NCBI GenBank assembly: GCA_946478845.1
Contig: CAMLDI010000044.1
Span: forward strand, 1 to 20,571
DNA from: an uncultured Paenibacillaceae bacterium
Lineage (GTDB): Bacteria > Bacillota > Bacilli > Aneurinibacillales > Aneurinibacillaceae
Length of the DNA stretch: 20,571 nucleotides
Reading direction: 5' to 3'
The notes beneath the pieces are model-generated. The model was not told the DNA's origin and ran no database searches. It worked only from the letters and a program-made list of their open reading frames with translations. Position 1 is the stretch's first letter, and every line of letters starts with the position of its first letter. Positions 5,995-13,518 of the stretch are shown here, one piece after another. The position numbers and the translations under genes were made by a program.

Positions 5995-7360
5995 GTGATA
6001 TGCTCCTTTCCACTACTAAAAGTGCTTTGAGATTTTTCTTTTTCCATGTGAAATGATAATAAACGAACTGGACGATGAGATTAAATAGGAAAGCAATAGG
6101 ATAAGCTAACCAGATTCCCTGAATCTCAAGGGTTGTAAACTGTGACAAGAAATAAGCTACGGGTACCTGGATCATCCAAATGCTTGAAATTGTAAAAATA
6201 GTCGGCCACAACACTGTACCGGACGCTCTCATTGTTGCTGAAATAACCATGGTATGCCCTAAAATAACATAACTCCAAAATGAGATGAGCATGAGATTCT
6301 GTGCAATTTCTATGGTTTCGGTATCATTTAAAAACATTCGTAAAAGGGGATTTGATAGCAGGCAAGCAAGGAGAATCACTACTCCACCAAAAAGATAATT
6401 TAAAGTTAATCCGAATTTGGTAATTTCCTTTATATTCGATAGTTTTCCAGAACCAATGGATTGTGCTACAAATACTGATATGGCAATAGATATGCTCATG
6501 GCAGGGATTTGTACATAACTGGCAATTTGATTAACAATGCCATAAGCTGCCGTTGCATTGGAACCATAATGATTAACAAAAGTAATCACAGCAATCTCTG
6601 ACATCGCCATTGCCACCATACTAATACTCGTTGGAATGGCCAGCCGCAGTAAGTTTTTCATAATCGAACCCTTTAATCGAAAATGTTTTAAAACAATCAA
6701 GTCAGACTTGAGTACATGGTTTGTTTTATGCAAGTACCCTATGAGAATAACAAGGGAGAAGAGATTGGATAAAACGGCGGCATAGGCTGCTCCGTATAAA
6801 CCGAATTCTGGTAACCCCAGCCAACCAAACATTAGCAGGGGAAGCAGTATAACATTTAGAATAATATTGAGCACTAAAAAGTAAAAAGGGGTTTTCGAAT
6901 CTCCTACACCACGCAAAAAAGTGGTATATACCAAATATAGAAAGGTAATGGGTAGGGTCACAAATGAAATCCGGGCATAAAGAGTGCTTGCATAAAGAAT
7001 GTTGTCAGGAGTCCCCATCCAGACTAGAATATTCTCTGTAAAAATCCCTCCAACAAGTGCTGCGATTACTGAAAGTACAATAGTAAAAGCAAGGGTAACT
7101 CCAGCCACTTCTTTTATTTGAGGAAGATTTCCCCCTCCATAGGATTGCCCTATAAGAATAGAGCTGCCTGATCCAATGCCGATGGCAAAAGAAATTAGGA
7201 AAAAGAATAACGGAAAAAAAGCAGAAATGGCAGCAAGTGCATCAACACCAAGTGTTTGGCCAACAACAATGATTCCAATGACCTGGCCTAATGATTGAAT
7301 AACACTTGCAAAAATCACAGGAATAAGAAAAGCAATCATCGATTTTTTTAACGTATTCAT
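5960..7360 (-). CDS. MATE-family multidrug efflux transporter
   Basis: A 466-residue polytopic membrane protein with about twelve transmembrane segments in two homologous halves. MATE signatures are visible in PVIFASVIQSLGQVIGIIVVGQTLG, IGSGSSILIGQSYGGG and the second-half equivalent SISIAISVFVAQSIGSGKLS. MATE carriers expel cationic drugs or metabolites using Na+ or H+ gradients. The start ATG at 7360 overlaps the stop of the DUF2087 gene by 4 bases (ATGA) and has GGGTGATG upstream; a longer TTG start at 7372 is possible. Coupling to a regulator gene suggests substrate-responsive expression. Confidence 0.92.
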   Translation of the reverse strand: MNTLKKSMIAFLIPVIFASVIQSLGQVIGIIVVGQTLGVDALAAISAFFPLFFFLISFAIGIGSGSSILIGQSYGGGNLPQIKEVAGVTLAFTIVLSVIAALVGGIFTENILVWMGTPDNILYASTLYARISFVTLPITFLYLVYTTFLRGVGDSKTPFYFLVLNIILNVILLPLLMFGWLGLPEFGLYGAAYAAVLSNLFSLVILIGYLHKTNHVLKSDLIVLKHFRLKGSIMKNLLRLAIPTSISMVAMAMSEIAVITFVNHYGSNATAAYGIVNQIASYVQIPAMSISIAISVFVAQSIGSGKLSNIKEITKFGLTLNYLFGGVVILLACLLSNPLLRMFLNDTETIEIAQNLMLISFWSYVILGHTMVISATMRASGTVLWPTIFTISSIWMIQVPVAYFLSQFTTLEIQGIWLAYPIAFLFNLIVQFVYYHFTWKKKNLKALLVVERSISHGPEKGIETNI

Positions 7361-8112
7361 TTCATCACCCAATATTCGCTCCCATCGGGTTTGCGATCTA
7401 AAAATCCGTATTCAATAAGATACCTTCGAATCATTACATAATCCCCATAAATCACCTGCAGAATTTCATTTAATTCTTTTTCTGTATAAACCCGTTCATT
7501 CTCAATGTGTTTTACAATTTCCCGCAGGACAATGAGTTTCTCTTTTTGTTTAAGAGGGAATTTCTTTAAGGGACCTGTTGGCCCTTCGGGAAAGTATTTC
7601 TCCACGATTTTTCTTTGTTCATCCCGGGTAATGTTATATCGGTCATCTACCATGGTGGCTGTCTTATGAACCGGGACGAAGGCAGGGGCATGCTGGTCTT
7701 TTTCCTTGAGCAATTCCATCATGGCCAAAAAGGTTCTTGCTTGCCGTTCTTTCTCTTTTAAAGCAAAGCGGTGATGCCGTATGGTAGAAGCACTGCCAAT
7801 GCCTAATTCCTTTTGTACTTCTGTATCATTTTTCCCCTGGTAAAAAAGACGAAGGAGATTATTTTGATGCTCCGTGAGGCCAGTTAGTTTCTTATCCAGT
7901 CCGATTAAGTATTCAAATACAGATCCATGTTCTTTTTCAATATGAATTCCCATGTACCGTTCTGCTTCGTACAACAGCCCTTCATAAGGGTAAACGATTC
8001 CTTTTTCCAATCTCTCACCGCATAGGAGACAGATGTAGGTGTTTTTTTCTTGTATATATCCCCGTTTTAATTCTTCTATAGATGCATTCCAAAAAAGGTC
8101 TGATAATTCCAT
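7357..8112 (-). CDS. DUF2087-domain transcriptional regulator with Zn-finger-like N-terminus
   Basis: This 251-residue protein has three parts. Residues about 25-65 carry CLLC and HIEKEH (Cys28, Cys31, His57, His62), a likely structural zinc site. Residues about 78-120 look like a LuxR/GerE-type helix-turn-helix (LTEHQNNLLRLFYQGKNDTE...GIGSASTIRHH). The C-terminal 65 residues are DUF2087 (FPLKQKEKLIVLREI...YTEKELNEIL, DYVMIRRYLIEYGFLDR..DGSEYW). Such proteins are annotated as transcription factors; the ligand is unknown. No strong ribosome site precedes ATG 8112. It heads the operon with the MATE and GIY-YIG genes. Confidence 0.85.
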   Translation of the reverse strand: MELSDLFWNASIEELKRGYIQEKNTYICLLCGERLEKGIVYPYEGLLYEAERYMGIHIEKEHGSVFEYLIGLDKKLTGLTEHQNNLLRLFYQGKNDTEVQKELGIGSASTIRHHRFALKEKERQARTFLAMMELLKEKDQHAPAFVPVHKTATMVDDRYNITRDEQRKIVEKYFPEGPTGPLKKFPLKQKEKLIVLREIVKHIENERVYTEKELNEILQVIYGDYVMIRRYLIEYGFLDRKPDGSEYWVMK

Positions 8113-8138
8113 CTTATAAACACGTCCAATCTTCGTTC

Positions 8139-8153
8139 AGTTTACAGCAAACT
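8139..8153. promoter_or_regulatory. Candidate operator in the DUF2087 leader
   Basis: AGTTTACAGCAAACT is a 15-bp dyad with one mismatched pair, sitting 25-40 nt downstream of the predicted transcription start of the DUF2087-MATE operon. A regulator bound here would act as a roadblock. The binder is not known; the DUF2087 protein itself is an obvious candidate. Confidence 0.35.
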
Positions 8154-8183
8154 ATTTTAAATTTTGTTTGTTTTTATATAAAC

Positions 8184-8212
8184 ATAATACACATTTGTTT
8201 GCAAATGGTCAA
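8184..8212 (-). promoter_or_regulatory. Sigma-A promoter of the DUF2087-MATE operon
   Basis: On the minus strand TTGACC (8212-8207) and TATTAT (8189-8184) are 17 bp apart, with a TG just before the -10. A dyad CATTTG-TTTG-CAAATG (8192-8207) fills the spacer and could be a repressor site. Confidence 0.7.
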
Positions 8213-8234
8213 CGTATTTAATACTTAAAAGCGT

Positions 8235-8261
8235 TTGTTAATTATTGAAAAGAAATATGAT
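8235..8261 (+). promoter_or_regulatory. Weak candidate promoter for the DUF3267-ABC operon
   Basis: TTGTTA and TATGAT lie 15 bp apart (slightly short). If real, the open frame upstream of about 8268 is not translated, which favours a downstream start for the DUF3267 gene. Confidence 0.35.
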
Positions 8262-8321
8262 ACACTTAGGTTACAAAAAATAGTAAAAATGGACTCCGCA
8301 ATGGTGATGGAGGTGAGTTCG

Positions 8322-8933
8322 ATTAAGGTAATTCATAAGTTTCCAAAGACCGATGAGAAGACACATTTTAATTTAATCCATAATGGCTGGATTCAACTAA
8401 AAGAACCTAAAACACTGCTTATTACTATTTTAGCGTCCATTCCCATAATGGTTATAAATACATTGATTTCAATAGGGTTAATTAATATTTTTTCAGAAAT
8501 TACTTTAAAGGAATTTGGTATTACAGCAGAATCATTCGCGATAACGATTCGTTTAGATGCATTGATTGGAATTTTTTTAACACTGGTCATTCACGAACTA
8601 ATCCATCTACTTTTTATTCCAGACTTTATGAAGTCAAAGAAAACATTCATAGGAGTAACATTCTTTGGTGGATACGTTTATACAGCAGAAGAAATTTCTA
8701 AAACAAGATACATAATAATCTCCATTGCACCTTTCATCATACTTTCTATTTTTTTACCCTCTATATTAGGTCTATTGGGTTTACTAACACCAATAGTAAA
8801 GTTTTTAATTCTCCTAAATGCAGCATCATCTTCAGTAGATCTGTTTAATTTATTTCTTGTATTAACACAGGTACCAAAAGGTTCAGTATTAAAAAGCAAT
8901 GGAATGAAGACATATTGGAAGGTAAAGGATTAA
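8322..8933 (+). CDS. DUF3267 putative membrane zincin peptidase
   Basis: About 203 residues with four membrane segments. A zinc-protease motif HELIH (residues 91-95) sits at the end of the second segment (LVIHELIHLL), the layout of DUF3267 proteins, which are predicted intramembrane or membrane-anchored metallopeptidases without known substrates. The frame is open from 8235, and ATG codons at 8289, 8301 and 8307 are possible starts, but none has a ribosome site. The only good one, GGAGGTGA (8309-8316), points 5 nt on to an in-frame ATT at 8322, giving a protein starting (M)KVIHKFPKT. The start is therefore uncertain and may be non-canonical. The ABC transporter gene begins 4 nt after the stop, so they are likely one operon. 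Confidence 0.75.
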   Translation: MKVIHKFPKTDEKTHFNLIHNGWIQLKEPKTLLITILASIPIMVINTLISIGLINIFSEITLKEFGITAESFAITIRLDALIGIFLTLVIHELIHLLFIPDFMKSKKTFIGVTFFGGYVYTAEEISKTRYIIISIAPFIILSIFLPSILGLLGLLTPIVKFLILLNAASSSVDLFNLFLVLTQVPKGSVLKSNGMKTYWKVKD

Positions 8934-8937
8934 TGAT

Positions 8938-9684
8938 ATGAATATATTAAAAATTAAAAATGTATATAAAAAATACAGCAGCAATAAAAAAGTTAATACA
9001 ACAGCCTTAAATAATTTATCCTTAACAATGAAGGAAAATGAGTTTTTAGGTATAATGGGAACTTCAGGAAGTGGAAAGACGACTTTGTTAAATGTAGCAT
9101 CCGGCATAGACAGGTGCGATGAAGGTGAAATAAACATATGGGATATGGACATAAGCAAAATGAAGAAGAATGAATTATCAATGTTTAGAAGAAAGAATAT
9201 TGGCATGGTTTTTCAGGATTTTAACTTGCTCAGCAGTTTAACTGTAAAAGAAAATATTCTTGTCCCATTGATTTTAGATAAAAAATATGAGGTTATGGAG
9301 GGGGATACTGTTGACAGATATGCAAACATGCTGGATATAGCTGAGATAATGGACAGATATCCCTACGAAATATCCGGCGGGCAACAGCAGAGAGCTGCGA
9401 TTTGCCGCGCCATTATAAATAACCCTAAAATAATATTTGCAGATGAGCCTACAGGGAATCTTGATTCCAAGTCCTCTGAAAAAGTTTTGTCATGTTTTGA
9501 GCTGTTGCACAGGGAATGTAATGCAAGCATACTTATGGTAACTCATGATTTCTTTTCTGCCAGTTATTGTGATAGAGTCGTGTTCATACAGGATGGTTCA
9601 ATCATTAAGGAGATCACAAAACAAGGGGATAGGGTTAAATTCCTTAATAATATAATGGAACCTATCATACAGGGTTTATTATGA
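8938..9684 (+). CDS. ABC transporter ATP-binding protein, BceA/MacB type
   Basis: A 248-residue ATPase with Walker A GTSGSGKTT (residues 41-49), Q-loop VFQDFN (92-97), signature ISGGQQQRAA (146-155), Walker B IIFADEPTGNLDS (166-178) and the H-loop in MVTHD. The GNLDS D-loop and the overlapping FtsX-type permease gene (ATGA overlap at 9681) place it with the BceAB/lantibiotic-resistance group. That group frees lipid II-cycle targets from peptide antibiotics. An AAAGGA ribosome site precedes ATG 8938. The gene is unusually AT- and ATA-codon-rich compared with genes to its left. No BceRS-type two-component system is adjacent. Confidence 0.92.
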   Translation: MNILKIKNVYKKYSSNKKVNTTALNNLSLTMKENEFLGIMGTSGSGKTTLLNVASGIDRCDEGEINIWDMDISKMKKNELSMFRRKNIGMVFQDFNLLSSLTVKENILVPLILDKKYEVMEGDTVDRYANMLDIAEIMDRYPYEISGGQQQRAAICRAIINNPKIIFADEPTGNLDSKSSEKVLSCFELLHRECNASILMVTHDFFSASYCDRVVFIQDGSIIKEITKQGDRVKFLNNIMEPIIQGLL

Positions 9685-11597
9685 CATTTGGTGAAATTGC
9701 CTTTAAAATGTTTAAGGCAGAGTTAAAGAAATATAGATTATTTATCTTGTGCAATCTGTTTTCTATAGCTATTTTATATAGTTTTATAGCAATAGCAGTA
9801 AATAAACAATTCATGAATCCTTCCATAGTAGACCCCATGATATCCAGTAATATATATGCCCCAACTATCCTGGTTTTGATGTTTATCGGTATATTTATTC
9901 CTTACTCTCAAAGTGTTTTTATTAAAGACAGACAAAAAGATTTTGGCATTTTATTAACTCTTGGTATGACAGAAAATGAGGTTAGAAATCACGTTTTAAT
10001 AGAAAACCTGATACTCTGTTTTATAGCTTTAATAATTGGCTTGGCAGCAGGAACAGGGTTATCCCTATCTTTTTTAGCTTTTATCCGCAATGTGATAGGC
10101 ATTAATAAATTGGATGTTGCCATTTCAGGGACAGCCTACATACTTACAACGATATATTTAATTGTAATATTTTTGCTTTCATTGCTTGTCAATGTTAAAG
10201 GTATCATTAAAAGTACAATATTAGACAAGATAAAATACGCTGAAAAAGCTGAAAGCGGAAAACATTACAGCATTGTGCTGTGTGGAGCTGGAATATTGCT
10301 TACAATCGCAGCTTTTATTGTAATGATTCTTTTTTTCAGCATAAACAGTAACCTATGGTTTCTGAGTCTGTTGTTTTGCATATTAGGCTCCATGTTGATA
10401 TTTTTTAATGGGGAAGCCTTAATTGAATATTTTCAAAGTAAACATTATAAAAAATACATAAAAAACATTTTCGTATTGTCAGATATAAAATATTATTACA
10501 GCAAAAATAAAAAAGTCTTTTTTGTTACCAGCTGGATCTTTTTTGCTATCTTATTCATTGTAATGTTTAGCCTGGTAACATACCCTAGTTTCACCAAAAA
10601 TGCTGTTACTTATCATCCATTTCACCTGGTATACGGTGAAGTGAAAGGAAGCTTCAAGCCTTTGGCAGAGGACGAAATTCAGTCTATTGCAAAGAATACA
10701 GGCAATAACATAACCACTAGTGAAACCGTCAGTTTTGTAAGAAACAACATGCTTACAATATTTTGTGTAGACGATATTAATAAAATCATGAATAGAGACT
10801 ACAAGGTTAAATCCGATTCCTTTATATATGTTTATCCCTATGACATGAAGGATGGATATGAGCATGATACTAATTTAAGCTTTTCATACATTAATATTGA
10901 TTCCAATGAAGGTTCAAAAAAGTTTATTGTTCAAGAATCAAGTATTGACCCTTTATTTGGTGAAGTAAACTGTATATCAGATAAAATTATGTTGGTTAAC
11001 AGAGAGGATTATGACTGGATCGCTGCCAAGGGGTTTGATTATTACATAAAAGGAACGCTACATCTGTATAACTTCAACAATTGGCGCAACTCTAATGGGA
11101 TAGCAGATGAGGTATGGAACAGGCTGTTGGAAGTGAATAATTTGCCTGAGGGAGACGCTTCTTATAAAATAAGTTCAAGAATAGAGGCTTACAATACTGC
11201 CTTACAAAGCTCTAATTTTTTAATTTTCATTATTGTATATGTCTGTCTTCTTTTGTATTTTTCTGCCATAATTATGATTCATTTTAAACTGAAGATGGAG
11301 TACCAGGATGAAAAAAAGAAGTACTTTAGTCTTTATAGAATTGGCATTGGCGAAATGGAGATTAAGAAAATGGTATCCCAAAAGATATTAATTATTTTCT
11401 TTATATCTGCTTTATATTCAATAATAATAAACATTGCCTACAACTATTTTACCAACAGTTCCTATGGATATGGAGCTATAGGAATTTTTTGTGCTCTTAT
11501 TATATCGCTTGTTTTTTTAATAATACATTTTATAATGTATAAATTATATTTCCGTGTGTATTATAAAAGAATTATTTTGGAACTGGGTTTAAATTAA
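9681..11597 (+). CDS. FtsX-family ABC permease, BceB type
   Basis: A 638-residue membrane protein with the BceB architecture: ten predicted helices (about residues 18-45, 55-77, 103-133, 145-172, 197-220, 224-245, 280-305, then 523-545, 568-592 and 600-628) and a roughly 215-residue extracellular domain between helices 7 and 8. In the family this domain senses the peptide antibiotic. The FtsX signature ILLTLGMTENEVRNHVLIENLIL lies after helix 2. Start is coupled to the ATPase by a 4-base overlap. Isoleucine is mostly coded by ATA/ATT, giving a clostridia-like codon profile that suggests transfer. The substrate cannot be told; no sensor kinase gene is next to it. Confidence 0.9.
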   Translation: MTFGEIAFKMFKAELKKYRLFILCNLFSIAILYSFIAIAVNKQFMNPSIVDPMISSNIYAPTILVLMFIGIFIPYSQSVFIKDRQKDFGILLTLGMTENEVRNHVLIENLILCFIALIIGLAAGTGLSLSFLAFIRNVIGINKLDVAISGTAYILTTIYLIVIFLLSLLVNVKGIIKSTILDKIKYAEKAESGKHYSIVLCGAGILLTIAAFIVMILFFSINSNLWFLSLLFCILGSMLIFFNGEALIEYFQSKHYKKYIKNIFVLSDIKYYYSKNKKVFFVTSWIFFAILFIVMFSLVTYPSFTKNAVTYHPFHLVYGEVKGSFKPLAEDEIQSIAKNTGNNITTSETVSFVRNNMLTIFCVDDINKIMNRDYKVKSDSFIYVYPYDMKDGYEHDTNLSFSYINIDSNEGSKKFIVQESSIDPLFGEVNCISDKIMLVNREDYDWIAAKGFDYYIKGTLHLYNFNNWRNSNGIADEVWNRLLEVNNLPEGDASYKISSRIEAYNTALQSSNFLIFIIVYVCLLLYFSAIIMIHFKLKMEYQDEKKKYFSLYRIGIGEMEIKKMVSQKILIIFFISALYSIIINIAYNYFTNSSYGYGAIGIFCALIISLVFLIIHFIMYKLYFRVYYKRIILELGLN

Positions 11598-11657
11598 GGT
11601 GTGTATCAGAAAATGAGTTATAATTGAAGCAATGCTTATAACAGGGAAGTGATATTC

Positions 11658-12296
11658 TTGGCTGAAACACATGTCTTCTCAAAAGGAGAGGAAATTGCCA
11701 ATGCCATTATTCACGGGATTGGAGCTTTATTAAGTATTGCAGCTTTAGTATTGCTCATTGTTTATTCTGCACGGTACGGGAATGCCTGGCATATTGTCAG
11801 TTTCACCTTGTTTGGCGTAACCATGATGTTTGTCTATTTTGCATCTACCTTTGTTCATGCTCTTCCACAGGGAAAAGCCAAAGATATCTTCGAGATCTTA
11901 GACCATTCAGCAATCTACTTTTTTATTGCCGGTACATATACTCCATTATTATTTATTGGGGTCAAAGGATGGTTAGGTTGGACCTTATTTGGGGTTATTT
12001 GGGGATTAGCCATTGGAGGGACAGTATTTAAGGTTTTCTTCGTGAAGAAGTTCCTTGTCATCTCAACCTTGCTGTATGTGGCAATGGGCTGGCTGATCGT
12101 TTTTGCCTGGGATCCTTTAATGAAAAATTTAAATTCCATGAGTTTAATTTTTTTAATTATTGGCGGCGCCATTTATACCATGGGAACTGTTTTCTATGTT
12201 TGGAGAGGATTTAAATACCATCACGCCATCTGGCATTTATTTGTATTAGCTGGATCTATCGTCCATTTTTTTGCCGTACAATACTTATTATTTTAA
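11658..12296 (+). CDS. trhA: TrhA / hemolysin III family (PAQR-like) membrane protein
   Basis: A 212-residue protein with seven membrane segments and the conserved PAQR/hemolysin III residues: EEIANAIIHGIGALLS at the start, STFVHAL, EILDHSAIYFFIAGTYTP and the C-terminal HHAIWHLFVLAGSIVHF. The Ser, His, Asp and two C-terminal His residues would form the metal site. Members influence membrane fluidity and lipid homeostasis; the old name hemolysin is misleading. TTG at 11658 follows AGGGAAG with about 10-nt spacing and gives the family-like start (M)AETHVFSKGEE; GTG at 11649 would overlap the ribosome site. It is 60 bp after the BceB-like gene and closed by a strong terminator. Confidence 0.88.
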   Translation: MAETHVFSKGEEIANAIIHGIGALLSIAALVLLIVYSARYGNAWHIVSFTLFGVTMMFVYFASTFVHALPQGKAKDIFEILDHSAIYFFIAGTYTPLLFIGVKGWLGWTLFGVIWGLAIGGTVFKVFFVKKFLVISTLLYVAMGWLIVFAWDPLMKNLNSMSLIFLIIGGAIYTMGTVFYVWRGFKYHHAIWHLFVLAGSIVHFFAVQYLLF

Positions 12297-12312
12297 AAAT
12301 ATGAATTCTATC

Positions 12313-12363
12313 AAAAGGGGCTAAGTTTAAAGGCAGTATGTCTTATGTCTTTTAGCCCCTTTT
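12313..12363. terminator. Rho-independent terminator after trhA
   Basis: AAAAGGGGCTAA (12313-12324) pairs with TTAGCCCCTTTT (12352-12363), and the T-run continues. It is near-symmetrical, so it can also serve the convergent acetyltransferase gene. Confidence 0.85.
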
Positions 12364-12380
12364 TTTAATAAAAGAGAATC

Positions 12381-12884
12381 TTAATTAATTCCAACTTTAT
12401 AACTTCTTCTTTCTAACAAGATAATATCACGCCATACACCATCTAACTTACCGATACGCTCTCGCCTTCCAACTTCCCGAAATCCATACTTAACATGTAA
12501 TTTCAGACTGGGGATATTTTCAGGAAAAATTCCAGATTGTAACGTCCAGTATCCGTTCTGTTCACTTATTTCAATTAAAGATTGTAAAAGTTTACTACCG
12601 ATTCCTTTTATTCCATTATTTCGACTAACATAAATACTTACTTCAGCCACCCCGGCATAGACGCATCGACTTGAGACAGGGCTTAACGCAGCCCATCCTA
12701 AAACATTATCATCTAATCGTGCAACTATTCGGCATTCCTTTATATGATCGTTGTCCCATGCCTCCCAGGAAGGAGCATCTTTTTGAAAGGTTGCATTTCC
12801 AGTAGCGATTCCTTCTAGGAAGATTTCTCTTACTTGATCCCAATCTTTCTGCAACATTTTATCAATAATTATTGAATCCTTCAT
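12381..12884 (-). CDS. GNAT N-acetyltransferase, phosphinothricin/arsinothricin (PAT/ArsN) type
   Basis: A 167-residue acetyl-CoA-dependent acetyltransferase. The body matches the PAT branch of GNAT: GWAALSPVSSRCVYAGVAEVSIYV, then the acetyl-CoA loop region NGIKGIGSKLL, WTLQSGIFPENIPSLKLH, YGFREVGRRERIGKLDGVWRDIILLERRS. PAT enzymes acetylate the amino group of phosphinothricin; ArsN1 members do the same to arsinothricin, its arsenic analogue. Sequence alone does not separate these substrates from methionine sulfoximine/sulfone. The context (divergent from arsR, with a putative ArsR operator between them, next to an RCCLKC radical SAM gene) favours arsinothricin-like self-protection. A strong AAGGAGG site lies 14 nt before the ATG, a slightly long spacing. 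Confidence 0.85.
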   Translation of the reverse strand: MKDSIIIDKMLQKDWDQVREIFLEGIATGNATFQKDAPSWEAWDNDHIKECRIVARLDDNVLGWAALSPVSSRCVYAGVAEVSIYVSRNNGIKGIGSKLLQSLIEISEQNGYWTLQSGIFPENIPSLKLHVKYGFREVGRRERIGKLDGVWRDIILLERRSYKVGIN

Positions 12885-12996
12885 TTGAGTACTTGCTTCC
12901 TCCTTATTCCTTTTCTTTCCATGATAATAGATATAGTCAGGTTGGTAAATATAAGATTACTTGGTTACAAGTTTAGTCCTATCTGTTTCCAAATAA

Positions 12997-13012
12997 ATCA
13001 AATTTTCTTGAT
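12997..13012. promoter_or_regulatory. Putative ArsR operator, copy 1
   Basis: ATCAAATTTTCTTGAT matches the 16-bp dyad ATCAA-N6-TTGAT found at three other places near arsR and arsP. It lies just upstream of the arsR -35 element and in the control region of the divergent acetyltransferase gene. Confidence 0.6.
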
Positions 13013-13020
13013 AAAGAATA

Positions 13021-13049
13021 TTGACATTTGAAAATATTGGATATATATT
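13021..13049 (+). promoter_or_regulatory. Sigma-A promoter of arsR
   Basis: TTGACA (13021-13026) is a perfect -35; TATATT (13044-13049) follows after 17 bp. Initiation would be around 13056, the first base of operator copy 2. Confidence 0.7.
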
Positions 13050-13055
13050 TATTAT

Positions 13056-13071
13056 ATCAATATTTTTTGAT
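13056..13071. promoter_or_regulatory. Putative ArsR operator, copy 2
   Basis: ATCAATATTTTTTGAT fits ATCAA-N6-TTGAT. It covers the predicted transcription start and first bases of the arsR transcript, the usual place for autorepression. Confidence 0.7.
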
Positions 13072-13091
13072 TTATAAAAAAGGTGAACATC

Positions 13092-13418
13092 ATGAAAAAA
13101 GAAATTCAATTAGTAGACAAATCAATGGATAAAGTATTTGAAAAATATGAGTCAAAGTTTAAAGCCATTGCTGATAAAAAAAGACTACAAATTATGAATA
13201 TACTTACTCAAAATGGTGCCATGTGTGTTTGTGATCTTGCTCCAATGCTGGATATGGCACAATCGAAATTATCTTATCATTTAAAGATTCTTTTGGATGC
13301 CAATATTTTAAAAAAAGAAACAAAGGGAACCTGGAGTTATTACGAATTGAATCCAGAAGAACTGAATCACCTGTTGTCGCCTGAACTTTGCTGTATTTTC
13401 AAGCCAAGCCGCAACTAA
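13092..13418 (+). CDS. arsR: ArsR-family arsenical-responsive repressor
   Basis: A 108-residue winged-helix repressor. The helix-turn-helix region contains AMCVCDLAPMLDMAQSKLSYHLKIL, with Cys45 and Cys47 at the position of the arsenite ligands in the classical ELCVCDL motif. A second cysteine pair, Cys100-Cys101 (ELCCIFKPSRN), is at the C-terminus. This combination may widen or change metalloid selectivity; C-terminal Cys pairs also occur in ArsRs that sense trivalent arsenicals including methylarsenite. ATG 13092 has AAGGTG 6 nt upstream; GTG 13083 would lie inside that site. It should release the ATCAA-N6-TTGAT operators upon binding As(III) or organoarsenicals and so induce itself, arsP and possibly the divergent acetyltransferase. 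Confidence 0.92.
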   Translation: MKKEIQLVDKSMDKVFEKYESKFKAIADKKRLQIMNILTQNGAMCVCDLAPMLDMAQSKLSYHLKILLDANILKKETKGTWSYYELNPEELNHLLSPELCCIFKPSRN

Positions 13419-13434
13419 TTTTTTTAGGGATTAA

Positions 13435-13450
13435 ATCAATTTTTTTTGAT
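13435..13450. promoter_or_regulatory. Putative ArsR operator, copy 3
   Basis: ATCAATTTTTTTTGAT fits ATCAA-N6-TTGAT. It is between arsR and arsP, 22 bp centre to centre from copy 4, i.e. about two helical turns, so two dimers could bind on the same face. Confidence 0.65.
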
Positions 13451-13456
13451 TAATAT

Positions 13457-13472
13457 ATCAATTTAATTTGAT
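13457..13472. promoter_or_regulatory. Putative ArsR operator, copy 4
   Basis: ATCAATTTAATTTGAT fits ATCAA-N6-TTGAT. Together with copy 3 it occupies most of the arsR-arsP gap. No clean promoter is visible there, so arsP could be read from the arsR promoter, from a weak local one, or both. Confidence 0.65.
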
Positions 13473-13518
13473 TTAAAAAGGATAATTTACAATTACTATA
13501 ATTTTTGGGGGGAGTTTT

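Noticed and set aside
12885..12996. A specific promoter for the acetyltransferase gene
   Set aside because: Several partial hexamers exist on the minus strand (for example TTGGAA ... TGTAAC at 17 bp), but none is good enough to call.
13497..13502. TATAAT just before arsP as its promoter
   Set aside because: It is only 4 nt from the GGGGGGAG ribosome site, so a transcript from it would start inside or after that site. No -35 is found at 17 bp either.
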